This document shows positions 51,262 to 59,017 of a stretch of 64,000 nt of DNA, piece after piece. The position numbers and the translations under genes are program-made. The first letter of the stretch is position 1, and every line of letters begins with the position of its first letter. This stretch comes from CAWDNM01 sp964521195 (lineage in GTDB: Bacteria; Actinomycetota; Coriobacteriia; Anaerosomatales; JAAXUF01): contig CAZFRE010000002.1 in NCBI GenBank assembly GCA_964521195.1, forward strand, positions 124,001 through 188,000, written 5' to 3'. The notes beneath the pieces were generated by a model, which worked only from the letters and a program-made list of their open reading frames with translations, made no database searches and was not told where the DNA came from.

Positions 51262-52902
51262 ATGTCAGCTAGCGCGTACGCGGTTCGTCCACTGAGGTCA
51301 TATTCGCCGCTCTCGAAATCCAAGTTCGTCCACGGGATGCAGTGCCCTCTGTATGTGTGGCTCGAAGTCCGAACGGACCTTCCGCGGCCGGAGCCGGTTC
51401 CGTTCGTCCAAGCATTGTTCGCGACAGGCAACGAGGTCGGCGAGCTGGCTCGTCAGCGATGGGACCGGCGCGAGCTCGATGCTGGTCGCCCGCCGGGCGT
51501 TCGCATCACGGATGACCACACGCAACACGAGAAGGCAGCAAACGACACCGCTGTGGCCCTTGCGAAAGGCGCGCGCATCATCCACGAGGCTGCTTTCACT
51601 TTCGGGGGAGTGAAGGTACGAGTCGACGTCCTTGAACGGCTTAACGACGGGACGTTCGCGCTTCACGAGGTGAAGTCCACCTCGAAGTATGAGCAGAAGA
51701 AGCATCTGCTAGATGCCGCCGTTCAGACGTGGGTGGTGCGCGGAGCAGGGCTCGACGTAACGTTCGTAGGGCTGGTTCACCTCAGCAGTCAGTATGTGTG
51801 GGCCGGCGGGCCGTACGAGCTCGAGGCCCTCTTCTCGGAGGAGGATCTCACCGACGCTGCGGACGAGATACAGAGCGTGATCGAGACGGACGTGGGGCGG
51901 CTGCTTCGAGTCCTGGGGTCCGACGCGCCACCCGCGGTGTCCGACGACGTCAAGCACAAGGACCCCTACGAATGCCCGTATCTGGATGTCTGTCCGGCTG
52001 TCGACCATTCGATAGAGCACCCGATCGAGGAGCTGCCCGACTGCAGGCGCGGCGTGGGCATGCACAAGCAGGTGACTGAATGCGGCTACGTCTCCCTTCT
52101 CGAGCTCGACGAGGTCGAGGCGACCCGGCTGCTCTGCAAGGCGGGAGATGCGCAAGTTCATCCCAAGTGGTTCAACACCTGGAAGGCCACGGTGACCGGC
52201 GAGCGCATCATCCTCGGAGAGTGCCCAGAGTGGATCGGATCACTGAAGTTCCCTATGCGCCATCTCGATTTCGAGACCGTGGGCGCGCCGCTCCCGATTG
52301 TCTTGAACACGCACCCTTTCGAGGTCGTGCCGCTGCAGTACTCGATCCACGTAGAGGGCGAGGACGGCGAGCCCGAACACCTCGAGTTCATCGCGGACCC
52401 TGCAGACGACGACCCTCGGCGAACACTGATCGAGAAGATGCTCCGAGACCTCGGCGAGGAAGGCGACATCATTCACTGGAGTGCGTACGAGCGAACGGTG
52501 ATTCGATCGCTGGCTGAGAACCCTCGGTATGCCGAGTATCGAGCGCGTCTTGAGGCGCTCGTGCCGCGGCTGAAAGATCTGGGCAAGGCGGTCAACGACT
52601 GGGTCTTCGACCGGGACTTCCACGGTCGCTGGAGCATCAAGAAGGTCTACCCGGTGCTCGTCCCCGGAGGCAAGAACGACCACCTCGACGACGATGGTCA
52701 GTCGTCGGTGATCTCGTATGACGACCTGGAGGGCGTGGCGAAGGGCGACGAGGCAGCCATGATGCTCCTCGAGTACATGCGGCCAGACACACAAGCGGAG
52801 CGCCAAGCCGAGATTCGCCGGCAACTGCTCGACTACTGCAGGCTGGACACCTGGGCAACGGTCGAGGTGCTCAGGCTGCTGCGGGAAGAGTGCGGGGTCT
52901 GA
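51262..52902 (+). CDS. Two-domain nuclease: Cas4/RecB-like PD-(D/E)XK plus DEDD exonuclease (DUF2779)
   Basis: A 546-residue protein. The ATG at 51262 has GGGGAGG six bases upstream. The N-terminal domain is RecB/Cas4-like: D122, E136-x-K138 (HEVKSTSKY) as the nuclease site, and cysteines C28 (MQCPLYVW), C238 and C244 (ECPYLDVCP) that would hold an Fe-S cluster. The C-terminal DUF2779 domain looks like a DEDDy 3'-5' exonuclease: D336-x-E338 (LDFET), an IIHWSAYE segment, and Y525/D529 in DYCRLDT. No helicase or Cas protein is nearby. Its role may be DNA repair or a defence function linked to the adjacent methyltransferase genes. GC is nearer the chromosome average than the gene before it. Confidence 0.86.
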   Translation: MSASAYAVRPLRSYSPLSKSKFVHGMQCPLYVWLEVRTDLPRPEPVPFVQALFATGNEVGELARQRWDRRELDAGRPPGVRITDDHTQHEKAANDTAVALAKGARIIHEAAFTFGGVKVRVDVLERLNDGTFALHEVKSTSKYEQKKHLLDAAVQTWVVRGAGLDVTFVGLVHLSSQYVWAGGPYELEALFSEEDLTDAADEIQSVIETDVGRLLRVLGSDAPPAVSDDVKHKDPYECPYLDVCPAVDHSIEHPIEELPDCRRGVGMHKQVTECGYVSLLELDEVEATRLLCKAGDAQVHPKWFNTWKATVTGERIILGECPEWIGSLKFPMRHLDFETVGAPLPIVLNTHPFEVVPLQYSIHVEGEDGEPEHLEFIADPADDDPRRTLIEKMLRDLGEEGDIIHWSAYERTVIRSLAENPRYAEYRARLEALVPRLKDLGKAVNDWVFDRDFHGRWSIKKVYPVLVPGGKNDHLDDDGQSSVISYDDLEGVAKGDEAAMMLLEYMRPDTQAERQAEIRRQLLDYCRLDTWATVEVLRLLREECGV

Positions 52903-53041
52903 GCGCAGGCTTGTCGCTGCCCTTCGGGTGCCTACCCCGACGGACCAGCCCTCGATAGTGGCTCACAGTCGCTTGTGCCGCCGCGGTAGAGTTCCTTGGA
53001 GCGCGAGATAACCTGCAGTGCTCGGCCCGATGCAGGACGCG

Positions 53042-53156
53042 TCAGGTAGTAGCCTGTCAACTGAAGCAATCGCGATAGGTAATAACCTGTTGTATAGTCA
53101 CTTGCCGACAGGTTATAATCTGTCGAGAATTCTGACTATGACAGGGAGAAACCTGT
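53042..53156. promoter_or_regulatory. Four 16-bp palindromic operators at exact 33-bp spacing
   Basis: The boxes start at 53042 (TCAGGTAGTAGCCTGT), 53075 (ATAGGTAATAACCTGT), 53108 (ACAGGTTATAATCTGT) and 53141 (ACAGGGAGAAACCTGT). Each has a CAGG-like half and a CCTG-like half ten bases apart, and the period is exactly 33 bp. The last box overlaps the GTG start at 53155 and its ribosome site. The spacer sequences differ, so only the boxes are conserved. The obvious candidate binder is the HTH protein encoded next. Confidence 0.72.
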
Positions 53157-53625
53157 GAACAAGAGCGAGAGGGCGGACCGAGCTCGCCAGATGCTGGACA
53201 AGCGATTCGGGGAATTGCCGCCGCCATCGGCGTTCGCCCCACCGCGCGCGGGCTGGATCCGTGCCATCCGCGATGCCCTGGGCTTGACTGTCGCGCAACT
53301 GGGCCGGCGGATGGGCGTAAGTGGGGCCACCGTGAGCGAGCTCGAAGCGAATGAGCGGGAGGGCGGCATCCGTCTGTCCACGCTCAGGCGAGCCGCCGAG
53401 GCGATGGACTGTACCCTGGTGTATGCCCTGATACCTCGTGACACCTTGGAGCAGACGGTGTCGCGCAGAGCGGAGTACATCTGGGCCAATCTCCAGCGCC
53501 ATACGGACCAGACCATGCGGCTCGAAGCGAAGGAGTCCGAATGGTCGGAGCGCTCACGCCAAAGGCAAATAGACGAGATCATCCGTTCCCGTGGCCTCTG
53601 GTCGGACAGTTGGGATGAGCAGTGA
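53155..53625 (+). CDS. Mobile mystery protein A (XRE-family HTH regulator)
   Basis: A 156-residue DNA-binding protein. The GTG at 53155 follows GGGAG. The HTH reads WIRAIRDALGLTVAQLGRRMGVSGATVSELEANE, close to the mobile mystery protein A family, which starts with similar ARQMLDKRF and ends with a Trp-rich tail (GLWSDSWDE). The family always travels with mobile mystery protein B, a Fic-domain protein, in a toxin-antitoxin-like pair. Its stop overlaps the start of B (GTGA). Four operator boxes in the promoter suggest tight self-repression. Confidence 0.87.
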   Translation: MNKSERADRARQMLDKRFGELPPPSAFAPPRAGWIRAIRDALGLTVAQLGRRMGVSGATVSELEANEREGGIRLSTLRRAAEAMDCTLVYALIPRDTLEQTVSRRAEYIWANLQRHTDQTMRLEAKESEWSERSRQRQIDEIIRSRGLWSDSWDEQ

Positions 53626-54174
53626 GCGGTCTGACGGACCTGATGGTTGAACCGGATGGTGCGACCCCCTTAGGGCCCGACGAGATCGTCGGGCTCATTC
53701 CAACGTCGGTGAGCAACCGTGCTGAGTTGAATGAGGTCGAGCAAGAGAACATCGCTGACGCGGCGCTATGGGCGTTCGGCCAGAAGTGGACCGCGGTTTC
53801 CCTGCTGTCTGAGGAAGTCATCCGACAGCTCCACAGACGGATGTTCGAGCCAGATTGCCGTCCAACTCCGGGACCTGTTGGCTGACGCGGTGGTGCGCAT
53901 ACAGGCATCACCTGATGCTGCTGCCGCAGCAGACGAGATTGCCGTGTGGTTCCACCATCGGCTGGTCCAGATCCACCCCTTTCCTAACGGTAACGGACGC
54001 CATGCAAGGTTGGCGGCCGATCTCCTGGTCGTCGCCTTGGGGGGTCGTCGTTTCACATGGGGGAAAGCAGACCTGACGGGGACGGCGGAGGCCCGATCCG
54101 CCTACCTGCGCGCCTTGCAGAAGGCGGACGACGAGTACGACTATGGGCCACTGCTCGCATTCGCACGCTCGTAG
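53622..54174 (+). pseudogene. Mobile mystery protein B (Fic domain), broken by an internal deletion and frameshift
   Basis: The first frame (from GTG 53622) gives MSGLTDLMVEPDGATPLGPDE onward to RRMFEPDC and stops at 53885. The rest of the family sequence, from QIAVQLRDLLADAVV, continues in the +1 frame to the TAG at 54174, including the Fic motif HPFPNGNGRHAR (HPFxxGNGR) and the C-terminal LQKADDEYDYGPLLAFARS. The join is near 53850. Intact members carry about 20 residues there (a DVWRWAG-type segment) that are missing, so a deletion not divisible by three fits best. The Fic AMP-transferase core is preserved but cannot be made as one chain unless the ribosome shifts. Confidence 0.82.
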
Positions 54175-54275
54175 GGTTCGGGAATCCGCTAACGCGCGGT
54201 GAATCTGTGCCGGTCCAGCCGCGACGGTCGCTCTCACGCCAATTGAAGTGGACCGGGAGTCAATCAGGGCCAACC

Positions 54276-54995
54276 CTACGTGCGCAACCGCCACAGCGTA
54301 CGCGAAATGAGCACGAACCACACTGTGAACGGCACCAGTGACCCCACGGCGAAGATGAGCCCCACGGTCCCAAACGTCACCGGCACAAGCATCATCGCGC
54401 CCTGAAGGATCCCCGCAATCGCGGTGGTGCGTGAGAACACGGCACTTCCGAGCATCGCCGCGGACACGATCATGCCGGCGATGCCCATCATCACGTAGTG
54501 CAGCAGGAACGCGGTGCCCTGGAAGTCGAGAAGTGCCGCCTGGCCCGCAGCGATGAGCCCGGCATTCTGCGCGGCCGCACCGGATGGGTCGTAGTGGTCA
54601 GCCAGGACCAGCATCGTCGCAGCAGGGTTCGTCGCGAAGTACAGCGTGATAGCGATCATCGCGAACGCGGTTCCCAAGAGCATGAGCGACGGGCTCTCGC
54701 GGTAGAGCGCCGCCAGCAACGCCAAGAAGACGACTGCGAGCAGCACGTAGTCGAGGATCATCAACCCGTCGAGCTTCAAGAAGGTCAGCAGCGGGTCCAG
54801 CTTCGCCATCTCAAGAATGGCGGTGGTCGCCGCTGCGGTCGGAGCGAACTCCGGTGGCGGCCACAGAACTCCCAAGATGATCTGGATGACGGTCACGCCA
54901 ACGGTCGCGGCAGCGGCTACCGCCCCGAGACGAAACAGGAGACTGAAGTCCTGAGTCGGGCCGGCGGTGGTAGCGACCGGGGATGCATCGGGCAT
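54276..54995 (-). CDS. Multi-pass membrane protein (DUF4386-like)
   Basis: A 239-residue protein starting at the ATG at 54995 behind AGGAGG. It has six or seven hydrophobic helices, for example LGAVAAAATVGVTVIQIILG, ILDYVLLAVVFLALLAALY and MLLGTAFAMIAITLYF, followed by the polar ADHYDPSGAAAQN and FQGTAFLLHYVMMGIAG. This resembles DUF4386-type proteins of unknown function. It is divergent from the TetR gene and could be its target. Confidence 0.7.
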   Translation of the reverse strand: MPDASPVATTAGPTQDFSLLFRLGAVAAAATVGVTVIQIILGVLWPPPEFAPTAAATTAILEMAKLDPLLTFLKLDGLMILDYVLLAVVFLALLAALYRESPSLMLLGTAFAMIAITLYFATNPAATMLVLADHYDPSGAAAQNAGLIAAGQAALLDFQGTAFLLHYVMMGIAGMIVSAAMLGSAVFSRTTAIAGILQGAMMLVPVTFGTVGLIFAVGSLVPFTVWFVLISRTLWRLRT

Positions 54996-55101
54996 CGTTC
55001 CTCCTGGATGAGCGCGGCGTCCGTTGACCACAAAGTGATGCGTGGATAGGATAAAGCAAGTACACGCTTACAGTAACCCGTCCCATTGGACTCCTGCCCA
55101 G

Positions 55102-55707
55102 ATGCCCAGACCGCCGATTCCAGAAGAGACGATCCTCGCCGCCGCCGCCGACCTGTTCGCTGAGCGCGGCTACCAGGGCACTACGACCTCCGCGATCGCG
55201 GAGCGTGCCGGCGTGAACGAGGTGACTCTCTTTCGCAGGTTCGGCAGCAAACAGGGCCTGCTCGCCGCGCTCGCGAAGCAGTGGGCGGGGAACATGGCCG
55301 GCATGGCAGTGGACCTGGTCGCCGAGACAGGCGATGTCAGGAGCACGCTGGAGGCGCGGGCGAGCATGGAGTTCGACGGTGCCGAGCGCTACGGTGTGGC
55401 GGCGATGCGCCTGGTGATGGAGGCTTCGAACTCGCCGGAGATCGCCGAGGTGATGGGGAACAACCCTCACCGCAACTTGGACGGACTCGCTCACTTCCTA
55501 CGGGACCGCCAGGCAACCGGGGAGGTCCGGGCCGACCTGAATCCGTGGGTGATGGCCGAGGCGTTCTTTGCGATGACGTCGACGCAAGTGATCGCTCGGG
55601 AGATATTGCACCTGGGCAATCGGTCCGGCGAGACCCAGGATGAGGTCATCCGGCAGCTCGTCGAGATGTTCTGCACGGGCGTCCTGGTCGACGGGGGCCG
55701 TGGATGA
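55102..55707 (+). CDS. TetR-family transcriptional regulator
   Basis: A 201-residue repressor-type protein. I chose the ATG at 55102, where the family domain begins (MPRPPIPEETILAAAADLF); a GTG at 55042 would add 20 unlikely residues. The HTH reads GTTTSAIAERAGVNEVTLFRRFGSK, typical of TetR. The ligand domain is helical and unassigned. Its stop overlaps the start of the membrane protein gene (ATGA), so it is co-translated with that gene and divergent from the DUF4386-like gene. Confidence 0.92.
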   Translation: MPRPPIPEETILAAAADLFAERGYQGTTTSAIAERAGVNEVTLFRRFGSKQGLLAALAKQWAGNMAGMAVDLVAETGDVRSTLEARASMEFDGAERYGVAAMRLVMEASNSPEIAEVMGNNPHRNLDGLAHFLRDRQATGEVRADLNPWVMAEAFFAMTSTQVIAREILHLGNRSGETQDEVIRQLVEMFCTGVLVDGGRG

Positions 55708-56519
55708 GTCCTCAGTACCGCGCCAGGCCGCTCTCCATCTTGCTACTCGTGCTCATGGCGATACAGGCGTTTCTCGGACTCGTCTTCAGCGGCGAGTACC
55801 GCGATGCCGATTGGATCGTCGCTACGTGGTGGGGCAACGACTGGGTGACTCTCGTGCTCGCCGTGCCGCTTCTGATCGCGGCGCTCGTGCTGGCGATGCG
55901 CGGGTCCACGCGCGGCGTGCTGCTTTGGGCGGGAATGCTCGCCTACGCCGCCTACAACTACGCCTACTATCTTCTCGGCGCTGCGCTGAACCGCTTCTTC
56001 GCGCTGTACGTCGTCTGCGCGATCGCCTCGGTAGCTGCTCTCGTCATGCTGCTCGTGGATATCGATGCGCGGGCCATCGCCGCCCGGTTCGCCGCGAGGA
56101 CGCCCGTGCGGCTCGCGGGAGGCTACCTGATGTTCACGGCAGCGGGGCTCTCGGCAGTCTGGATCGGCACGTGGGCGGCGTACGCGTTCGCCGGACGACC
56201 CACACCCGTCGAGCCCGACGCATTCCAGCTCGTCGCGGCCCTGGATCTGACGACGATGGTTCCCGTCCTGGCGCTGGGAGGCTACCTGCTCTTCCGCCGG
56301 AGAGCCTGGGGATACGTGATCGCTGCGCTGGGGAGCATCCAGGCCGCCTTGTACCTACTGGTGCTCTCGGTGAACTCCGTCATCGCCATTCAGCGCGGCC
56401 TCGTTGAGGCGCCCGGTGAGTTGCCGATCTGGGGGCCGCTGCTTCTGGGGACGGGTCTTGTCGCCGGCACCCTGCTGGTGAACGTGGGTGGAGGCGCAGT
56501 GGGTGAGACGGCCGAGTAA
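55704..56519 (+). CDS. Multi-pass membrane protein of unknown function
   Basis: A 271-residue protein coupled to the TetR gene by an ATGA overlap. About seven hydrophobic segments are visible, including LSILLLVLMAIQAFLGLVF, LVLAVPLLIAALVLAM, YAAYNYAYYLLGAALNRFF and IWGPLLLGTGLVAGTLLV. No motif identifies it. The operon context suggests that the TetR protein controls it. Confidence 0.75.
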   Translation: MSPQYRARPLSILLLVLMAIQAFLGLVFSGEYRDADWIVATWWGNDWVTLVLAVPLLIAALVLAMRGSTRGVLLWAGMLAYAAYNYAYYLLGAALNRFFALYVVCAIASVAALVMLLVDIDARAIAARFAARTPVRLAGGYLMFTAAGLSAVWIGTWAAYAFAGRPTPVEPDAFQLVAALDLTTMVPVLALGGYLLFRRRAWGYVIAALGSIQAALYLLVLSVNSVIAIQRGLVEAPGELPIWGPLLLGTGLVAGTLLVNVGGGAVGETAE

Positions 56520-56536
56520 CCGATGAGGGGGAGTGC

Positions 56537-56710
56537 GTGGTGTTGAGGATGCAGGCCTGGCAGCTGATCGTGGTCGGCGCCAAGGGCCCGGACGAGGATA
56601 CCAACTTCCTCCTGAAATGGGCGTTTCGGGTCTTTGGCGGAGCGGGTGAAGGCGACTGCAGAGACTGGGACGCGATTGCCGCGTGGGCGCAGGACGTGAG
56701 GCTCGGATGA
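56537..56710 (+). CDS. Small protein of 57 residues between membrane and NmrA-like genes
   Basis: GTG at 56537 follows GGGGGAG by three bases; GTG 56540 or ATG 56549 could also start it. The product contains MQAWQLIVVGAKGPDEDT, FLLKWAFRVFGGAGEG and DWDAIAAWAQDVRLG, with four Trp. Its TGA overlaps the ATG of the next gene (ATGA), the pattern of a real coupled gene. I know no family for it. Confidence 0.5.
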   Translation: MVLRMQAWQLIVVGAKGPDEDTNFLLKWAFRVFGGAGEGDCRDWDAIAAWAQDVRLG

Positions 56711-57558
56711 GCGCCGTCCTGGTCACCGGTGCCAGCGGGAACGTCGGCTCCGAGCTTGTCGGAGAGCTGCTGGCCAAGGGCGAGCCGGTCAGAGTCGCCA
56801 GCCGCAGCGGCCGCGGGGACATGTTCCCGGGGGTCGGCGCGGTCGCGTTCGACTTCGGCGACGCGTCGGCGTTCGGTCCCGCGCTCGAAGGGGTCGACCG
56901 GGTCTTCTTCATGCGCCCGCCTCACATGTCGGGCGCGAAGGCGTTCCGACCGTTCATCGACGCGATGGAGAGGGCGGGCGTGAGGCAGGTCGTCTTCCTG
57001 TCGGTCCAGGGCGCCGGGCAGAACATCTTCGTCCCGCACCACGGCATCGAGACGCTGTTGAAGCGCAGTCGGTTGGCGTGGACGTTCCTGCGCCCGAGCT
57101 TCTTCATGCAGAACCTGACCACCACGCACCTTGCGGACGTACGAGACCGAGGGGAGATCTTCGTCCCTGCCGGGAGGGGCCGTACCAACTTCATCGACGC
57201 GGTCGATGTCGCTGCGGCGGCCGCGGTGTGCCTGACGACACCGGGACATGACCACCAAGCGTACGAGATCACCGGCAGCGAAGCACTGACCTACGAAGAG
57301 GTCGCCGCCGTGCTGACGAGCGCGTGCGAGCGTGAGATCTCGTACCCGTGCCCGTCCGCGAAGCAGTTCAAGGCACGGATGAAGGAATACGGTCACGACG
57401 ACGACTTCGTGAGCGTCATGAGCTCGATCTACGCGATCGCCAGATTCGGCATGGCCGCCGGCACCACGGACACCTTCGCGAAGCTGGTGGGACGACAGCC
57501 ACGCACGCTTGCCGAGTGGGCGCGCGAGAACGCGGCCGTCTGGGCCCCCGGCGGCTAG
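56707..57558 (+). CDS. NmrA-like NAD(P)-binding protein (atypical SDR)
   Basis: A 283-residue protein. I chose the ATG at 56707, where the Rossmann fold starts (MSAVLVTGASGNVGSELVGE). Other features are VFFMRPPHMSGAKAFRPFID, VFLSVQGAGQNIF, TFLRPSFFMQNL and DAVDVAAAAAVCL. It lacks the classical YxxxK pair at the usual place, as NmrA-type members do. It may act as an NADPH-quinone-type reductase or as a redox sensor. It is coupled to the small gene upstream and probably belongs to the TetR operon. Confidence 0.87.
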   Translation: MSAVLVTGASGNVGSELVGELLAKGEPVRVASRSGRGDMFPGVGAVAFDFGDASAFGPALEGVDRVFFMRPPHMSGAKAFRPFIDAMERAGVRQVVFLSVQGAGQNIFVPHHGIETLLKRSRLAWTFLRPSFFMQNLTTTHLADVRDRGEIFVPAGRGRTNFIDAVDVAAAAAVCLTTPGHDHQAYEITGSEALTYEEVAAVLTSACEREISYPCPSAKQFKARMKEYGHDDDFVSVMSSIYAIARFGMAAGTTDTFAKLVGRQPRTLAEWARENAAVWAPGG

Positions 57559-57672
57559 ACCGGCACAGAAGGTGATCGTCGCGACCAGATCGCGGCCTCC
57601 GTATCGACAGAGCTCGTCGGCATCGCAAGGCCCGGCGCCGATCCCTCGAGTCCACGCGCTACAATCGCCCCG

Positions 57673-57927
57673 ATGAGCGATGACGACCCCAGGCCTCCGA
57701 GGGACCCCATGCAGACGCTCGGCCTCGCCATGCTGCTGCTCGCGCTGGTGCTCGCTATCGCCGGCGTGCTGTTCCTCATCGGCGGGCGGCTCGGTCTCGG
57801 CTCGCTGCCGGGCGACCTGAAGCTCTCGGGCGAGGGGTGGGGCTGCTTCATCCCCATCACGACGTCGATCGTGGTTTCGATCGTCCTCACGCTGCTGCTG
57901 AACCTCGTGATCCGCTGGTTCCGGTAG
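57673..57927 (+). CDS. DUF2905 family small membrane protein
   Basis: An 84-residue protein. Two membrane helices (GLAMLLLALVLAIAGVLFLI and TSIVVSIVLTLLLNLVI) flank GGRLGLGSLPGDLKLSGEGW, the conserved core of DUF2905. The Asp/Pro-rich N-terminus is extra. Function is unknown. Confidence 0.87.
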   Translation: MSDDDPRPPRDPMQTLGLAMLLLALVLAIAGVLFLIGGRLGLGSLPGDLKLSGEGWGCFIPITTSIVVSIVLTLLLNLVIRWFR

Positions 57928-58027
57928 CGCCGCCGCTGCTTCGGCTGCGAATATGGTGCGGTAGGTCCTTGCCGCCGCCGGGGAAGTACCACACGTACCC
58001 CGAACGAGCCACCTCGAACGGAGCGCC

Positions 58028-58894
58028 ATGACTCGCCGACTACTCGCAATCGCCATCCTCGCACTGGCGCTCGCTACTGCCGGGTGCTCGAGCACCGCTG
58101 ACTCCGAGCCCCCCGCGGCCGCGCCCGCCGGTGGCATGGGCGGGGGCATGGGCGGCTCGGGCGGTGCGATGGACGCCATGTCCGGCGTGGTCGCGGCGGC
58201 GGACAGCGCGTCGATCACGATCGGGCCCAACGCCTCCACCCCTACTGGCGTCCTCGTCGAAAGCGTCATCGCGCCCGCGGACGGCTGGGTTGTCGTCCAC
58301 TCGGCCGCGCCCCCGGGGATCGTGCTCGGCACCGCCCCGGTGCGTAAGGGCAAGAACACTGATGTGGCCGTGAAGCTGACCTCGGTCGACGCCGCGGTCG
58401 TCGACATCGTGCTGCACGTCGACAAAGGCACCAAGGATGCCTTCGACTACGATCCGGACCGGCCGGAGCTCAGTCTCGACAAGCCGGTGGTCGCGGGCGG
58501 CGTGCCCATCCGACAGCAGATTCCCCTGACGGCCTTCGGGGTCGAGGCCCTCGCCAACGCTGCCCTGATGCGAGTCGAGGACCAGTCGGTCGTCAACGAC
58601 ACCATCGTGATCGACTACCTGCTGCTTCCCGGAGCGGCGTGGGTCTCGGTCAACCGAGTCGAGGATGGCCTGCTGGGGGAGAGCGTCGGCACCCAGTTCC
58701 GACCCGCAGGCGAGTCGCAAGAGGTACAGGTCCCGGTGAAGGGCGTGACGCCGGGCGAGTACGCCGTCACCATCATCGCCGACCGTGGTCAGCCGGGCGT
58801 CCTCGAGTTCAATCCCGCCGATCAGTTCGCCTCGGTCGATCAGCCGTACAAGTCCGCCGGTGTCATCGTCGGCGATACGATTTCCATCAAGTAA
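58028..58894 (+). CDS. Lipoprotein with two similar beta domains (DUF7282-like)
   Basis: A 288-residue lipoprotein. The lipobox is LATAGC, with the lipid-bearing Cys near residue 20. A Gly/Met-rich linker (GGMGGGMGGSGGAMDAM) follows. Two tandem domains of about 115 residues each share VVAxxxSITI-like strands, (V/I)xAPADGWVVVH-type cores and VRKGKNTDVAVKL-type ends; they resemble the DUF7282 domain of surface proteins. The Met-rich linker could bind copper(I), and the next gene encodes a multicopper oxidase; that link is inference. Confidence 0.75.
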   Translation: MTRRLLAIAILALALATAGCSSTADSEPPAAAPAGGMGGGMGGSGGAMDAMSGVVAAADSASITIGPNASTPTGVLVESVIAPADGWVVVHSAAPPGIVLGTAPVRKGKNTDVAVKLTSVDAAVVDIVLHVDKGTKDAFDYDPDRPELSLDKPVVAGGVPIRQQIPLTAFGVEALANAALMRVEDQSVVNDTIVIDYLLLPGAAWVSVNRVEDGLLGESVGTQFRPAGESQEVQVPVKGVTPGEYAVTIIADRGQPGVLEFNPADQFASVDQPYKSAGVIVGDTISIK

Positions 58895-59017
58895 CGTTTC
58901 GCAACCCGGTCCACCTGGGTATCCATCTTCCATTCGCCCCGTACAAGGGCGTAAGATAGCGTGTGCTAAGGACGCGAGTTCAGCGTTGCAAAGCCAGACT
59001 CGGAAGGGGACAGGGTT

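Noticed and set aside
52903..53154. A CRISPR-like array, given the 33-bp periodicity
   Set aside because: Only the 16-bp palindromes repeat and they vary; the array is short, covers a promoter, and no cas genes are present. Operators explain it better.
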